This document shows, one piece after another, positions 11,469-21,350 of a stretch of DNA of 64,000 nucleotides (its first letter is position 1; the number at the start of each line of letters is the position of its first letter). Position numbers and translations under genes: made by a program. The notes below the pieces were generated by a model, which saw only the letters and a list, made by a program, of their open reading frames with translations, made no database searches and was not told the origin of the DNA. The stretch is from Pelomonas baiyunensis. GTDB lineage: Bacteria; Pseudomonadota; Gammaproteobacteria; Burkholderiales; Burkholderiaceae_C. The stretch is taken from the NCBI RefSeq assembly GCF_043555935.1, contig NZ_JBIGIB010000001.1, positions 1,116,001 through 1,180,000 on the forward strand, written 5' to 3'.

Positions 11469-14400
11469 ATGAGTTCCCAAAACCTCGAGAGCCGGTCTCC
11501 AGCGCCGGCTCTTTCCATTTCCTTCCCCGAATCGCTGCCGGTCAGCGCGCGTCGTGACGAGATCATGCAGGCGATGGCCGAGCACCAGGTCGTCATCGTC
11601 TGCGGTGAGACCGGCTCGGGCAAGACCACCCAGCTGCCCAAGATCGCGCTGGCCATGGGCCGTGGCCGGGTCAACGGGGGCGGCCTGATCGGCCACACCC
11701 AGCCGCGGCGGATTGCCGCCAGCAGCGTGGCCAAGCGCATTGCCGAGGAGCTGAAGACGCCGCTGGGCGACGTGGTGGGCTACAAGGTCCGCTTCCAGGA
11801 TCGCCTCTCCAAAGGCGCCTCGGTCAAGCTGATGACCGACGGCATCCTGCTGGCCGAGACGCAGAGCGATCCGCTGCTGAAGGCCTACGACACGCTGATC
11901 ATCGACGAGGCCCACGAGCGCAGTCTCAACATCGACTTCCTGCTCGGCTATCTGCGCGAGCTGCTGCCGCGCCGGCCGGACCTGAAGGTCATCGTCACCT
12001 CGGCCACCATCGACGCCGAGCGCTTTGCCAAGCACTTCGAGAGTGCCAAGGGCCCGGCGCCGGTGCTGATGGTCAGCGGCCGGCTGTTCCCCGTCGAGCA
12101 GCGCTACCGCCCGTTCGAGGAGAGCCGCGAGTACGACCTGAACAACGCCATCTGCGATGCCGTGGACGAACTCTGGCGCGAGGGTGGGGGGGATGTGCTG
12201 GTGTTCCTGCCCGGCGAGCGGGAGATCCGCGAGGCGGCTGAGGCACTTCGCAAGCACCACCCGCCGGGCGTGGACATCCTGCCGCTGTTCTCGCGCCTGT
12301 CCGAGGCCGAGCAGAACAAGGTGTTCGAGCCCCACGGTGCGCGCCGCATCGTGCTGGCGACCAACGTGGCCGAGACCTCGCTGACCGTGCCCGGCATCCG
12401 CTACGTCATCGACCCGGGCCTCGCGCGCGTCAAGCGCTACAGCTACCGCAACAAGGTCGAGCAGTTGCTGATCGAGAACATCAGCCAGGCGGCGGCCAAC
12501 CAGCGGGCGGGCCGCTGCGGGCGGGTGAGCAACGGCATCTGCGTGCGGCTGTATTCCGAGAAGGAATTCAACGAGCGGCCCAAGTTCACCGACCCGGAAA
12601 TCCTGCGGTCGAGCCTGGCCGGCGTCATCCTGCGCATGAAGTCGCTGCACCTGGGGGACGTGGAGCGCTTTCCGTTCCTGGAGGCACCGCGACCGAAGGC
12701 GATTGCCGACGGCTACCAACTGCTCAACGAGTTGGGGGCGACGGACGATGCCAACGAGCTGACCCCGCTCGGCAGAGAGTTGTCGCGCCTGCCGCTGGAC
12801 CCGCGCGTGGGCCGCATGATTTTGGAAGCCCGCACGCGGGATGCGCTGACGGAGGTGCTGGTCATCGCGTCGGCCCTCAGCGGCCAGGATGTGCGCGACC
12901 GACCGCAGGAAGCCGCCCAGACCGCCGACGAAAAGCACAAGAAGTTCGACGACGAGAAGTCGGAGTTCATGGGCTATTTGAAGCTGTGGAAATGGCTGGG
13001 TGACTCGAAAGGTGGCGAGGGCGAGCACAAGCTGTCCCACCGCAAGCACGAGGCGCTGTTGCGCGAGAACTTCGTCAGCCCGCGCCGGGTGCGCGAGTGG
13101 CGGGATGTGCACTCTCAGCTGCACACCGTCGTCACCGAGCACGGCTGGCGGCTGAACCAGAGCCCGGCCACCTACGAGCAGGTGCACCTGTCGATGCTTG
13201 CCGGTCTGCTGGGCAACATCGGCCAGAAGAGCGACGACGAGGACTGGTACCTCGGCGCGCGCGGCATCAAGTTCTACCGCCACCCGGGCGCGCACCTGAG
13301 CAAGAAGCCGGGCCGCTGGATCGTCGCGGCCGAACTGGTGGACACCTCGCGGCTGTACGGCCGGGGCCTGGCCAACATCGAGCCGCAATGGCTGCCGCCG
13401 ATTGCCGGCCACCTGATCAAGACCCAGCTGCTGGAACCGCACTGGGAGAAGAAGGCGGCCGAGGTGGTGGCGCTGGAGCGGGCCACGCTCTACGGCATCG
13501 TGCTGTACAGCGGCAAACGGGTGAACTTCGGCCGCGTGGACGCCAAGACGGCGCGTGAGATCTTCATCCGCGAGGGCCTGGTCAACGACGAACTGCCGGA
13601 AGACCTGGTCAAGCAGCTGCCCTTCATCGGCCACAACCGGCGTCAGATCGCCAAGGTGGAAGCGCTGGAGCACAAGTCCCGCCGCCAGGACGTGCTGGTG
13701 GACGACGAACTCATCTACGCCTTCTACGACGACAAGCTGCCGGCGCACGTCTTTTCAGGCGCCACGCTGTTGAAGTGGTGGCGGGAGGCCAGCAAAGCCA
13801 ACGACAAGCTGCTGCAGCTCAGCCAGGACGAGCTGATGCGCCACGAGGCGGCGGGCGTCACCAGCGAAGCCTTCCCCAAGGTCATCCGCCTGGGCGGCGT
13901 GGACTGCGCGGCGAACTACTTGCACCAGCCTGGCGATGCGCGCGACGGCCTGACCGTGACCGTGCCCATCTTTGCGCTCAACCAGGTCAGCGACGAGCGC
14001 GCGGAGTGGTTGGTGCCCGGCATGCTGGCTCAAAAGGTGACGGCGCTGCTGAAAAGCCTGCACCAAAAGCCGCGTGCTCGCCTCACGCCGCTGCCGGACT
14101 TCGTGGCCGAGTTCATCGAGCTGAACGCGTTCGCGCAGGGCGGCTTGGTGGACGTGCTGCTCAAGGCCGTGAAGGAGCGCACCCAACTGGCCGTGCAGCG
14201 CAACGACTTCAAGCTGGAGCAGCTGCCCGCCCATCTGTTCATGAACTTCCGCGTGGTGGACGAGCATGGCCGCCAGCTGGGCCAGGGGCGGCAACTGGCG
14301 GCGCTGAAGGCGGAGTTGGGTGGGCAGGCGCGCTCGGCCTTCCAGGCGCTGGCCGCCCTCAAGTTGCCGGCGGCCGAGGCGCCCAAGCCGGCGCCGGCCC

Positions 14401-15314
14401 CGGTGGCGGGCAAGGGCGTGCGGGCTGAGATCGTCAAGAAGCCCGAGCCGGCGCGTGACGCCACCCAGGCCTACACCGACTGGACCTTTGGCGAATTGCC
14501 CGAGCTGCTGGAAGTGCGCAAGGGTGGCCAGACGCTGATCGGCTTCCCGGCGTTGATCGACAAGGGCGCCCATGTCGAGATCGAGGTGTTCGACGAGCCG
14601 GAAGTGGCCGCCGCCAAGCACCGCGCCGGCCTGCGCCGCCTGGTGGCGCTGCAGCTCAAGGAGCCGCTGAAGTTTCTGGAAAAGAACATCCCCGACCTGC
14701 AGCGCATGTCGGTGCTGTTCATGGGCCTGGGCACGGCCGAGGAACTGCGCGACCAGATCATCGGCGTGGCGCTGGACCGCGCCTTCCTGGGCGACCCGCT
14801 GCCCACCGACCCGATCAGCTTCAAGAAGCGCATCGAAGAAGGCCGCAGCCGGCTCAACCTGATCGCGCAGGAAGTGGCCCGCGCGGTGCACGCCGTGCTG
14901 CAGGAACTGGCCAACGCCAGCCGCAAGCTCAAGGACTCGCGCCCGGCCAAGGAAGTGTCGGACGACATCGCCGCCCAGCTTCAGCGCCTGGTGCCGAAGC
15001 GCTTCGCGCTGGACACGCCCTGGGGCCAGCTGCAGCACCTGCCGCGCTACCTCAAGGCCGTCACGGCCCGGCTGGACAAACTGCGTGCCGATGCCGCCCG
15101 GGACACCAAGCTGATGAGCGAGGTCAAGCCGCTGGAGCAGCGCTACACGCGGCGCCTGGCGGAGCTCAAGGGCGTGAAGGACAGCCGGCTGGACGACTTC
15201 CGCTGGCAGCTGGAGGAACTGCGGGTGAGCCTCTTTGCGCAAGAGCTGCGCACGCCGCAGCCGGTCAGCGTGAAACGGCTGGAGAAGGTGTGGGGGCAGC
15301 TGACGGGCGGTTGA
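11469..15314 (+). CDS. hrpA: ATP-dependent RNA helicase HrpA (DEAH box)
   Basis: 1281 aa, close to the approximately 1300 aa of E. coli HrpA. The helicase core has GETGSGKTTQLPK (Walker A, near residue 48), IIDEAHERS (DEAH), SATIDAERF (motif III), and motif VI with NQRAGRCGR. HA2 and OB-fold regions follow, and then the long C-terminal domain DUF3418 typical of HrpA. In other bacteria the protein processes certain mRNAs and resolves stalled ribosomes. Starts from a very short leader opposite argA; no co-directional partner follows closely. Confidence 0.96.
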   Translation: MSSQNLESRSPAPALSISFPESLPVSARRDEIMQAMAEHQVVIVCGETGSGKTTQLPKIALAMGRGRVNGGGLIGHTQPRRIAASSVAKRIAEELKTPLGDVVGYKVRFQDRLSKGASVKLMTDGILLAETQSDPLLKAYDTLIIDEAHERSLNIDFLLGYLRELLPRRPDLKVIVTSATIDAERFAKHFESAKGPAPVLMVSGRLFPVEQRYRPFEESREYDLNNAICDAVDELWREGGGDVLVFLPGEREIREAAEALRKHHPPGVDILPLFSRLSEAEQNKVFEPHGARRIVLATNVAETSLTVPGIRYVIDPGLARVKRYSYRNKVEQLLIENISQAAANQRAGRCGRVSNGICVRLYSEKEFNERPKFTDPEILRSSLAGVILRMKSLHLGDVERFPFLEAPRPKAIADGYQLLNELGATDDANELTPLGRELSRLPLDPRVGRMILEARTRDALTEVLVIASALSGQDVRDRPQEAAQTADEKHKKFDDEKSEFMGYLKLWKWLGDSKGGEGEHKLSHRKHEALLRENFVSPRRVREWRDVHSQLHTVVTEHGWRLNQSPATYEQVHLSMLAGLLGNIGQKSDDEDWYLGARGIKFYRHPGAHLSKKPGRWIVAAELVDTSRLYGRGLANIEPQWLPPIAGHLIKTQLLEPHWEKKAAEVVALERATLYGIVLYSGKRVNFGRVDAKTAREIFIREGLVNDELPEDLVKQLPFIGHNRRQIAKVEALEHKSRRQDVLVDDELIYAFYDDKLPAHVFSGATLLKWWREASKANDKLLQLSQDELMRHEAAGVTSEAFPKVIRLGGVDCAANYLHQPGDARDGLTVTVPIFALNQVSDERAEWLVPGMLAQKVTALLKSLHQKPRARLTPLPDFVAEFIELNAFAQGGLVDVLLKAVKERTQLAVQRNDFKLEQLPAHLFMNFRVVDEHGRQLGQGRQLAALKAELGGQARSAFQALAALKLPAAEAPKPAPAPVAGKGVRAEIVKKPEPARDATQAYTDWTFGELPELLEVRKGGQTLIGFPALIDKGAHVEIEVFDEPEVAAAKHRAGLRRLVALQLKEPLKFLEKNIPDLQRMSVLFMGLGTAEELRDQIIGVALDRAFLGDPLPTDPISFKKRIEEGRSRLNLIAQEVARAVHAVLQELANASRKLKDSRPAKEVSDDIAAQLQRLVPKRFALDTPWGQLQHLPRYLKAVTARLDKLRADAARDTKLMSEVKPLEQRYTRRLAELKGVKDSRLDDFRWQLEELRVSLFAQELRTPQPVSVKRLEKVWGQLTGG

Positions 15315-15451
15315 ACCGCCGCTGACGCCCCGTAGCGCCCCTGCTGGGCCGCCGGGGATCCACCGCAGAGCCGTCGATTCCGGGCGTGCGTTCATGCACG
15401 CGGCGGCGCGCGCCGAGTGAGCGGGGGCGGAAATCCGTCTCATTTCGGGGC

Positions 15452-15479
15452 TTGCCCTTGGGGTGCGCACCCCTAGGCT
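15452..15479 (+). promoter_or_regulatory. Candidate promoter with a 14-bp palindrome in its spacer
   Basis: TTGCCC (15452-15457) and TAGGCT (15474-15479) are 16 bases apart, and nearly all the spacer is the perfect palindrome GGGGTGCGCACCCC (15460-15473). It lies about 50 bases before the pseudokinase-HDOD start. The -10 match is poor, so this may be an operator rather than a sigma-70 promoter. Confidence 0.35.
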
Positions 15480-15526
15480 GGAGTCCAATGCGGGCACCTT
15501 GATGCCGACCTCCCGCTTGCCCTGCC

Positions 15527-17410
15527 GTGTCTGACGCACCGACCGCCGCACCTTCGCTGAAATCCTTTGGCCGCTTCGAGCTGCGCGCGTTGCTGTCCAA
15601 AAGTTCGCGCAGCCTGATCTGGCGCGTGGCCGACCCGCGCCATGGCCAGGAGATGGTGCTGTGCATGCCGCGCGAGAAGCCCAACAGCCCGGCCGCGCTG
15701 GAGCATTGGTTGCGCATGGCACGGGGCAGCGAGCGGGTGCAGCACCCGCAGGTGGCGCCGGTGTTCGAGATCGGCGAGGTGGAGGGCTGGCCCTATGTGG
15801 CCTATGAACGTGCTTTGGGCGAGACGCTGGACGAGCGCCTGGCCCGCCAGCCGTCTCCGCTGCCGCTGGACGCCGCCGGGTGGGTGGCGCAGTTGCTGGA
15901 GGGCCTGGCCTTTGCGCACGAAGCGGGCCACGCCCACCGCGACCTGCAGACCGGCAGCGTCCTGATCGATGCCCACGACAAGGTGCGGCTGATCGGCCTG
16001 GAAGTGGCACAGGAAGTGTTCCCGGCCACGGTGGACTTCAACACCGTGACCCGCCGCGCGGTGCGGGAGTCGGCCGAAGAGGATGTGCTGTGCGTGGGGC
16101 TCATCCTGAACCGTCTGCTCAGTGGCCGGCTGGTGCTGGACGAGCGAGACCTGCAGCAGGTCGTGCGCCAGATGCAACCCAACGGGCGCGAGCTGGTGCG
16201 GCTTGGGTGGGAAACGCCGCACCCGATTCCCGATCCGCTGCGCGCGATATGCAACCGGGCGACCGACCGTCAGCTGCGCCAGCGCTACCACCTGGCCCGC
16301 AGCTTCTGGCGGGCGCTGGACGGCTGGCGCCAAGCGGCCGCGCATGACGCCGGCGGCCCCATCGTGCTGTTGCTCGACAAGCTGCAGCGCAGCGGTCACC
16401 TGCCCAGCACCACCAGCGGCCTGCATCGCCTGACGGCGGGGTCGGGCCTGGAGGCGCAGCACACCAGCGCGCTGTCGGAGCTGGTGCTCAAGGACATGGC
16501 CCTCAGCCTGGAGCTGGTGCGCCGCGTGAACCTGGCGCTCAAGCAGGCCGGGCATGCGGGCGAGACGGTGCTGAACATGCAGCGCGCCATCCAGATGCTG
16601 GGCTTGAACGGCTTGCAGTTCGCCGCCAACGCGCTCAAACCCTGGCCCGGGCCGCTGGCGCCGGTGGCAGCCGAGATGCTGCGCCAGCTGATGGCGCGCG
16701 TGGTCAAGGCCGCCGAGGTGGCGCAAGACCTCCGCCCGGCCGGCTACGACGGCGAGGTGGTTCACCTGATCACGGTGATGCAAAACCTCGGCCGCCTGCT
16801 GTTGCAGTACCACTTCCCGGACGACGCCCAGCAGATCCGCCAGCTGATGCTGCCGCCCGAACCCACGGAAGACCACCCCAACCCCACCTCGCTCAGCGAG
16901 CAGGCGGCGGCCTACGCGGTGCTGGGGTGTGATCTGGACAGCCTGGGCGCGGCTGTGGCGCGGCACTGGGGGCTGGGTGACGAGCTGCTGCAGATGATTC
17001 GCCGGCAGCCGCTGGACTCGCCGGTGCACACCCCGCGCACCGATGCCGACACCCTGCGCCTGACCTGCAGCCTGGCCAACGAACTGGTGGATGCGCTGGG
17101 CCTGCCCGAGGCGCGCCGCCGCGCGGGCGTGGAAGTGGCCACGCGCCGCTACGCCAAGGCGCTCGGCCTGGGCCTGCGCGAGGTGATGGAGGCCTTGAAC
17201 CCCAGCACGCGCCGCGACGCCGCGGCGCCCGCGCCGCGCGTGCAAGCCGCCACCGGCCGGGTGCCGCCGCCCCCGATGCCGGCCCCGCCGGGCGCTACCA
17301 CCGGGCCGGTGCCGGGCGGTGCCGGTGCGCCCACGGCTTCCGCCGGGCCCACGCCTGCCCCCGCTGGCGCGTCGCTGCGCCAGCGTTTGACGGCCCGCAG
17401 CGGGTCCTGA
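15527..17410 (+). CDS. Pseudokinase-HDOD signalling protein
   Basis: 627 aa, soluble. Residues about 12-265 have a protein-kinase fold pattern, but key residues are lost. No VAVK-type lysine is visible. The catalytic loop reads HRDLQTGSV: D139 is kept, but Lys becomes Gln141 and Asn becomes Ser144. The DFG aspartate region reads LIGLE. It is therefore probably catalytically dead. Residues about 275-480 form an HDOD domain, a non-hydrolytic HD-superfamily output module. The C-terminal 60 residues are Pro/Ala/Gly-rich. The start is GTG with no strong ribosome site. The next gene starts 9 bases after the stop and has the same kinase-HDOD layout with intact kinase motifs, so the two probably work together. 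Confidence 0.82.
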   Translation: MSDAPTAAPSLKSFGRFELRALLSKSSRSLIWRVADPRHGQEMVLCMPREKPNSPAALEHWLRMARGSERVQHPQVAPVFEIGEVEGWPYVAYERALGETLDERLARQPSPLPLDAAGWVAQLLEGLAFAHEAGHAHRDLQTGSVLIDAHDKVRLIGLEVAQEVFPATVDFNTVTRRAVRESAEEDVLCVGLILNRLLSGRLVLDERDLQQVVRQMQPNGRELVRLGWETPHPIPDPLRAICNRATDRQLRQRYHLARSFWRALDGWRQAAAHDAGGPIVLLLDKLQRSGHLPSTTSGLHRLTAGSGLEAQHTSALSELVLKDMALSLELVRRVNLALKQAGHAGETVLNMQRAIQMLGLNGLQFAANALKPWPGPLAPVAAEMLRQLMARVVKAAEVAQDLRPAGYDGEVVHLITVMQNLGRLLLQYHFPDDAQQIRQLMLPPEPTEDHPNPTSLSEQAAAYAVLGCDLDSLGAAVARHWGLGDELLQMIRRQPLDSPVHTPRTDADTLRLTCSLANELVDALGLPEARRRAGVEVATRRYAKALGLGLREVMEALNPSTRRDAAAPAPRVQAATGRVPPPPMPAPPGATTGPVPGGAGAPTASAGPTPAPAGASLRQRLTARSGS

Positions 17411-17419
17411 GCCTGATCC

Positions 17420-19822
17420 ATGGTCGATTCATTGCCCCCCGAACTCGGCCGCTTCTGCTTGATCAAGCCCTTGGGGGAGGGCGCGCAGGCCAGTGTCTGG
17501 CTGGCGCATGACCCGCTGCTGGACCGCGAGGTGGCGGTCAAGCTGCTCAAGCCGCAGTCGGCCGACGACACCGAAGGCCACGGCGGCAGCGTGGACCAAT
17601 GGCTGCACGAGGCCCGCGCCGTCAGCCGGCTGACCCACCCGAACATCGTGCCGGTGTTCGAGGCCGACACGCAGGCGGGCCACTCCTACCTGGTGTTCGA
17701 GTACGTCAGCGGCGGCACGCTCAGCCAGCGCTTGCGCAGCGGGCCCCGGCCCAGCACGGCCGAGGCGGTGACCTGGATGCTGGGCATCCTGGACGGCTTG
17801 GCTGCGGCCCACGCGGCCGGCCTGGTGCACCGCGACCTCAAACCCAGCAACATCCTGCTCGACGCCCAAGGCCGCCCGCGCGTGATGGACTTCGGCATTG
17901 CCGCGCGCATGTCCACCGACGCGCAGGGGCCGCTGCGCATCGTCGGCACGCCCAGCTACCTGTCGCCCGAGGCGGCCCGGGGGGCGGCGCCGCATCCGCA
18001 GATGGACGTGTTCGCGGCCGCGGTGATCCTGGCCGAGATGCTGAGCGGCCGGCGTTTGAACCACGACGTCGACCCCTGGCGCAGCGTGCGCCGGGTGCAA
18101 ACCACCGACCTGACCCTGCCGCCCGACCTGGACGCCAGCGTGGACGATGCGCTGCGGGCCATCGTGCAGCGCGGCCTGGCGCGTGACGCGGCCGAGCGCT
18201 GGCCCAGTGCAGCACAGATGCGCGAGGCCCTGGCGGCCTGGCTGCGCCCAGTGGCCGACACCACGATGGACGCCCCGCAGGACGCGCCGGTGCTGGACTT
18301 CCTGCTGCGCCGCATGCGGCACAAGAGCGACTTCCCGGCGCTGTCGGACGCCATCGTTCGCATCCAGCGGCTGACGCAGTCCGAGAGCGAGAGCCTGGCC
18401 TCGCTGTCCAATGAAATCCTGAAGGACGTGGCGCTCACGCAGAAGCTGCTGCGCGTTGTCAACACCGTGCAGTACCGTCACGCGGGCGGTGGCGGCATCA
18501 GCACGGTGTCGCGGGCGGTGGCGCTGATCGGCTTTGCGGGCATTCGCAACCTCGCGCTGAGCCTGGTGCTGCTGGAGCGCATGGAGAACAAGAGCCACGC
18601 CCGCCGGCTGCGCGAGGAGTACCTGCGCTCCCTCATGGCCGCAGCGCTGGCCCGCGAGTTGTGCCCCAACCCTCGCGAGGCGGAGGAAGCCTTCCTCGGC
18701 GCCATGTTCCACCACCTCGGGCGCTCGCTGACGGAGTTCTACTTCCCGGAAGAGGCTGAGGCCGTGCGACGCCTGGTGAGCCCGGCGGAAGCGGGGCAGC
18801 CGGGCGTTCCGGAGGAAGCAGCCTCGGTGCACGTGCTGGGCATGAGCTACGAAGCCTTGGGCTTGGGCGTGGCGCGCCAGTGGGGGCTGCCCGAGGCGCT
18901 GCAGCGCTCGATGTGCCGTCCGGCCGGTGAAGTGCCGCAGCGCGCGCTGGAGGAGGGGGCTGAACGCCAGCGTTGGCTGGCGCGCGCGTCCAACGACATG
19001 GCCGACCTGCTGCTGGAAACGCCGCCTGAGCAAGCGCATGCGCGGCTGCACGCCATGGCCCAGCGCCATGCCCGGGCCCTGGGCCTGACGGCCGAAGCCT
19101 TTGAAGACGCGGTGGACAGCGCCCGCCGCCAACTCACGCAGATCATCGAGGCGCTGGAGCTGAACCTGCCGCGGGACTCGCGGGCGCAGCGCCTGCTGCT
19201 GCCGCTCACGCCGGCACCGGACGACTCGCTCACGGTGCACGAACTCACGCCCACGCTTGCGCTGGACCGCACGCACGCCTCCACCGCGAGCACGCCGGCC
19301 GAGCGCGCCACCGAGTTGCTGGCGGCCGGGGTGCAGGACATCACCGACGCCATGGTCGAGAACTTCCAGCTCAATGCCGTGCTGCGCATGATTCTGGAAA
19401 CCATCTACCGCTCGCTGGGCTTCCGCCGCGTCATCGTTGCCCTGCGCGACGCGCGCGGCCAGACGCTGATCGGCCGGCTGGGTGTGGGGCGTGACGTGGA
19501 GCGCCTGGCGCCGCTGCTGCGGGTGGACCTGACCTTGCAGCCGCCCGACCTGTTCGGCGCCGTGTGCCTCAAGGGGGCGGACACCCTGATCCAGGACGCC
19601 CGCGCGCCCAACATCGCGGCCCGGCTGCCCGCGTGGTTCAAAGGCGATTTGCAGGCGCAAAGCTTTCTGGTGCTGCCTTTGATGGTGAAGGGCGCGCCTC
19701 TGGGGCTCATCTATGCCGACCATGCGCAGGCCCATGCCGTGGCGCTGGCGGACAAGGAACTCTCGCTGCTGCGCACCTTGCGCAACCAGGCCGTGATGGC
19801 CTTCCGGCAGTCGACGGGTTGA
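17420..19822 (+). CDS. Ser/Thr protein kinase with HDOD and GAF domains
   Basis: 800 aa, soluble. The Hanks-type kinase domain (about 10-270) is intact: GEGAQASV glycine loop, VAVK with K41, HRDLKPSN with D139, DFG with D157 and SPE in place of APE. The HDOD domain covers about 290-500, and a GAF-like sensor domain about 640-795. It probably phosphorylates Ser/Thr residues in response to a ligand bound by GAF, with HDOD as a protein-interaction hub. It forms a two-gene operon with the pseudokinase-HDOD gene (9-base gap). FHA domains recognise phosphothreonine; the cyclase-FHA protein at the start of the window is a possible but unproven reader. Confidence 0.88.
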   Translation: MVDSLPPELGRFCLIKPLGEGAQASVWLAHDPLLDREVAVKLLKPQSADDTEGHGGSVDQWLHEARAVSRLTHPNIVPVFEADTQAGHSYLVFEYVSGGTLSQRLRSGPRPSTAEAVTWMLGILDGLAAAHAAGLVHRDLKPSNILLDAQGRPRVMDFGIAARMSTDAQGPLRIVGTPSYLSPEAARGAAPHPQMDVFAAAVILAEMLSGRRLNHDVDPWRSVRRVQTTDLTLPPDLDASVDDALRAIVQRGLARDAAERWPSAAQMREALAAWLRPVADTTMDAPQDAPVLDFLLRRMRHKSDFPALSDAIVRIQRLTQSESESLASLSNEILKDVALTQKLLRVVNTVQYRHAGGGGISTVSRAVALIGFAGIRNLALSLVLLERMENKSHARRLREEYLRSLMAAALARELCPNPREAEEAFLGAMFHHLGRSLTEFYFPEEAEAVRRLVSPAEAGQPGVPEEAASVHVLGMSYEALGLGVARQWGLPEALQRSMCRPAGEVPQRALEEGAERQRWLARASNDMADLLLETPPEQAHARLHAMAQRHARALGLTAEAFEDAVDSARRQLTQIIEALELNLPRDSRAQRLLLPLTPAPDDSLTVHELTPTLALDRTHASTASTPAERATELLAAGVQDITDAMVENFQLNAVLRMILETIYRSLGFRRVIVALRDARGQTLIGRLGVGRDVERLAPLLRVDLTLQPPDLFGAVCLKGADTLIQDARAPNIAARLPAWFKGDLQAQSFLVLPLMVKGAPLGLIYADHAQAHAVALADKELSLLRTLRNQAVMAFRQSTG

Positions 19823-19990
19823 GTGCCTTGCGCCGGCAGGCGCGGGTGTAGGGCGGCTCCCACAGGCCCTTGCGTTGCGGGCCGATAGGGGCGGGGCCGT
19901 GCGCCGCGAATACTGGGTTCACCGTGTCCCGCCGCTCACCCGACCTGGGGTGCAGGCGGCGGCGATGCGGGCCACAACCCAGGAGTTCCC

Positions 19991-20365
19991 ATGCATCCAC
20001 TTCGTTTCCCTTCGCGCGGCCCGTGGGCACTGCTGCTCGGCGCGGCTGTTCTGACGCTCAGCGCCTGCGCCACGGCCGGCGACCCACCCAAGGAGCAGAT
20101 GGCTGCGGCGCGCACGGCGGTCGATCAGGCCTCGGGCAATGCGGCCGATGCGCCGGCCGAGCTGGCCGTGGCGCGCGACAAGCTGGCTCGCGCCCAAGCG
20201 GCGCTGGCGCGTGGCGATCACGTGCAAGCCCGCCAGTTGGCTGACGAAGCCACGGCCGACGCTGCGCTGGCCCAGGCCACCGCGCGTTCCGTGCGGGCCA
20301 GCCGGGCGTTGGCTGAGGTGCGCGAAAGCATCCAGCAACTGCAAAGCCAGCTCAACCGTTCTTGA
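19991..20365 (+). CDS. Small lipoprotein with DUF4398-like helical domain
   Basis: 124 aa. A lipoprotein signal ends in LTLSAC, with the lipidated Cys near residue 27. The rest is an Ala-rich charged helical region with AVARDKLARAQAALARGDH and ARQLADEATADAALAQA, matching the DUF4398 pattern. Function unknown. The next gene carries the same kind of domain fused to OmpA, 47 bases downstream, so both probably act at the outer membrane or periplasm. Confidence 0.75.
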   Translation: MHPLRFPSRGPWALLLGAAVLTLSACATAGDPPKEQMAAARTAVDQASGNAADAPAELAVARDKLARAQAALARGDHVQARQLADEATADAALAQATARSVRASRALAEVRESIQQLQSQLNRS

Positions 20366-20412
20366 TCCACCGCGCCCGATCCACCGCGCCTGACCGCTGA
20401 AAGGACCCTGCC

Positions 20413-21336
20413 ATGAAGTCGATCCATTCCCGCCTGTCCCTGACCGCCTTGGCGGCCGCCTGCCTGGTGTTCGCCGGCTGCGCCAGCTCGCCCACCGTCA
20501 CACCCGCCCTGGAGCAAGCCCGTGCCCGGGTGCAAGCGGCCGAAATTGATCCGGCTGCGGTGAAGTACGCGTCGCTGGACGTGAAGCGCGCGGGTGATGC
20601 GCTGCGCCGCGCCGAAGCCTTGAGCGCCCAGCGCGAGTCGCCGGCCGACATCGACGCTGCCGCGCATGTGGCCGACAGCCAGGCTCGCACCGCGCAGGCG
20701 CTGGGCCGTGCGGCGACCGACGAAGAAGCCATTCGCACCGCCGAGGCCGACCGGGAGCGCGCACGGGCCGACGCCAATGCGCAGCGCGCGCAAAGCGCCC
20801 AGGCGCAAGCGCTGGATGCACGCCAGGCGGCGTCCCAGGCGCAGGCACAGGCCCAGCAGGCGCGGGAACAGGCCGCGCTGGCCCAGGGTGATGCCGCACA
20901 GGCCCAGGCCCAGGCATCGGCGTTGCAGGCGGAACTGCAAGACCTGCAAGCGCGCCAGACCGACCGGGGCATGCTCGTCACGCTGGGGGATGTGCTGTTC
21001 GAGTCGGGGCGTGCGGAGGTGAAGCCAGCCGCGCAGGCGTCCATCGGCAAGTTGGCGCAGTACCTGCGGCAGCACCCGGATCGTCGCGTGCTGATCGAGG
21101 GCTTTACGGACAGTGTGGGCGGCGACCAGGCCAATCTGAGCCTGTCGCAGCGCCGCTCTCAAGCCGTGGCTGCTGCGCTGCAGGCCCAGGGCATCGAGCC
21201 CAGCCGCGTGGCAATTCGCGGCTACGGTGAGGCCTTCCCGGTGGCCAGCAATGCCACCGCGACGGACCGAGCCCTGAACCGCCGCGTGGAGGTCTACATC
21301 TCGCGGGACGACCAGCCGGTGCGCTCGCGCAGCTGA
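20413..21336 (+). CDS. OmpA-family peptidoglycan-associated lipoprotein with DUF4398-like coiled coil
   Basis: 307 aa. A lipoprotein signal ends in LVFAGC. Residues about 25-185 are a DUF4398-like region that becomes a long Ala/Gln/Arg-rich coiled coil. The C-terminal OmpA domain (about 195-300) has LGDVLFESGRAEVKP, IEGFTDSVGG, LSQRRSQAVAAAL and a NRRVEVYI ending; these bind peptidoglycan. It probably ties the outer membrane to the cell wall through a long spacer. Ribosome site AAAGGA. Between the small DUF4398-like lipoprotein and a small secreted protein. Confidence 0.88.
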   Translation: MKSIHSRLSLTALAAACLVFAGCASSPTVTPALEQARARVQAAEIDPAAVKYASLDVKRAGDALRRAEALSAQRESPADIDAAAHVADSQARTAQALGRAATDEEAIRTAEADRERARADANAQRAQSAQAQALDARQAASQAQAQAQQAREQAALAQGDAAQAQAQASALQAELQDLQARQTDRGMLVTLGDVLFESGRAEVKPAAQASIGKLAQYLRQHPDRRVLIEGFTDSVGGDQANLSLSQRRSQAVAAALQAQGIEPSRVAIRGYGEAFPVASNATATDRALNRRVEVYISRDDQPVRSRS

Positions 21337-21350
21337 ACGGGAGGTGCGCC

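Noticed and set aside
11430..13748. Upstream extension of the argA frame by more than 700 codons
   Set aside because: It is antisense to hrpA and carries no family motif; the ArgA N-terminus begins at 11429.
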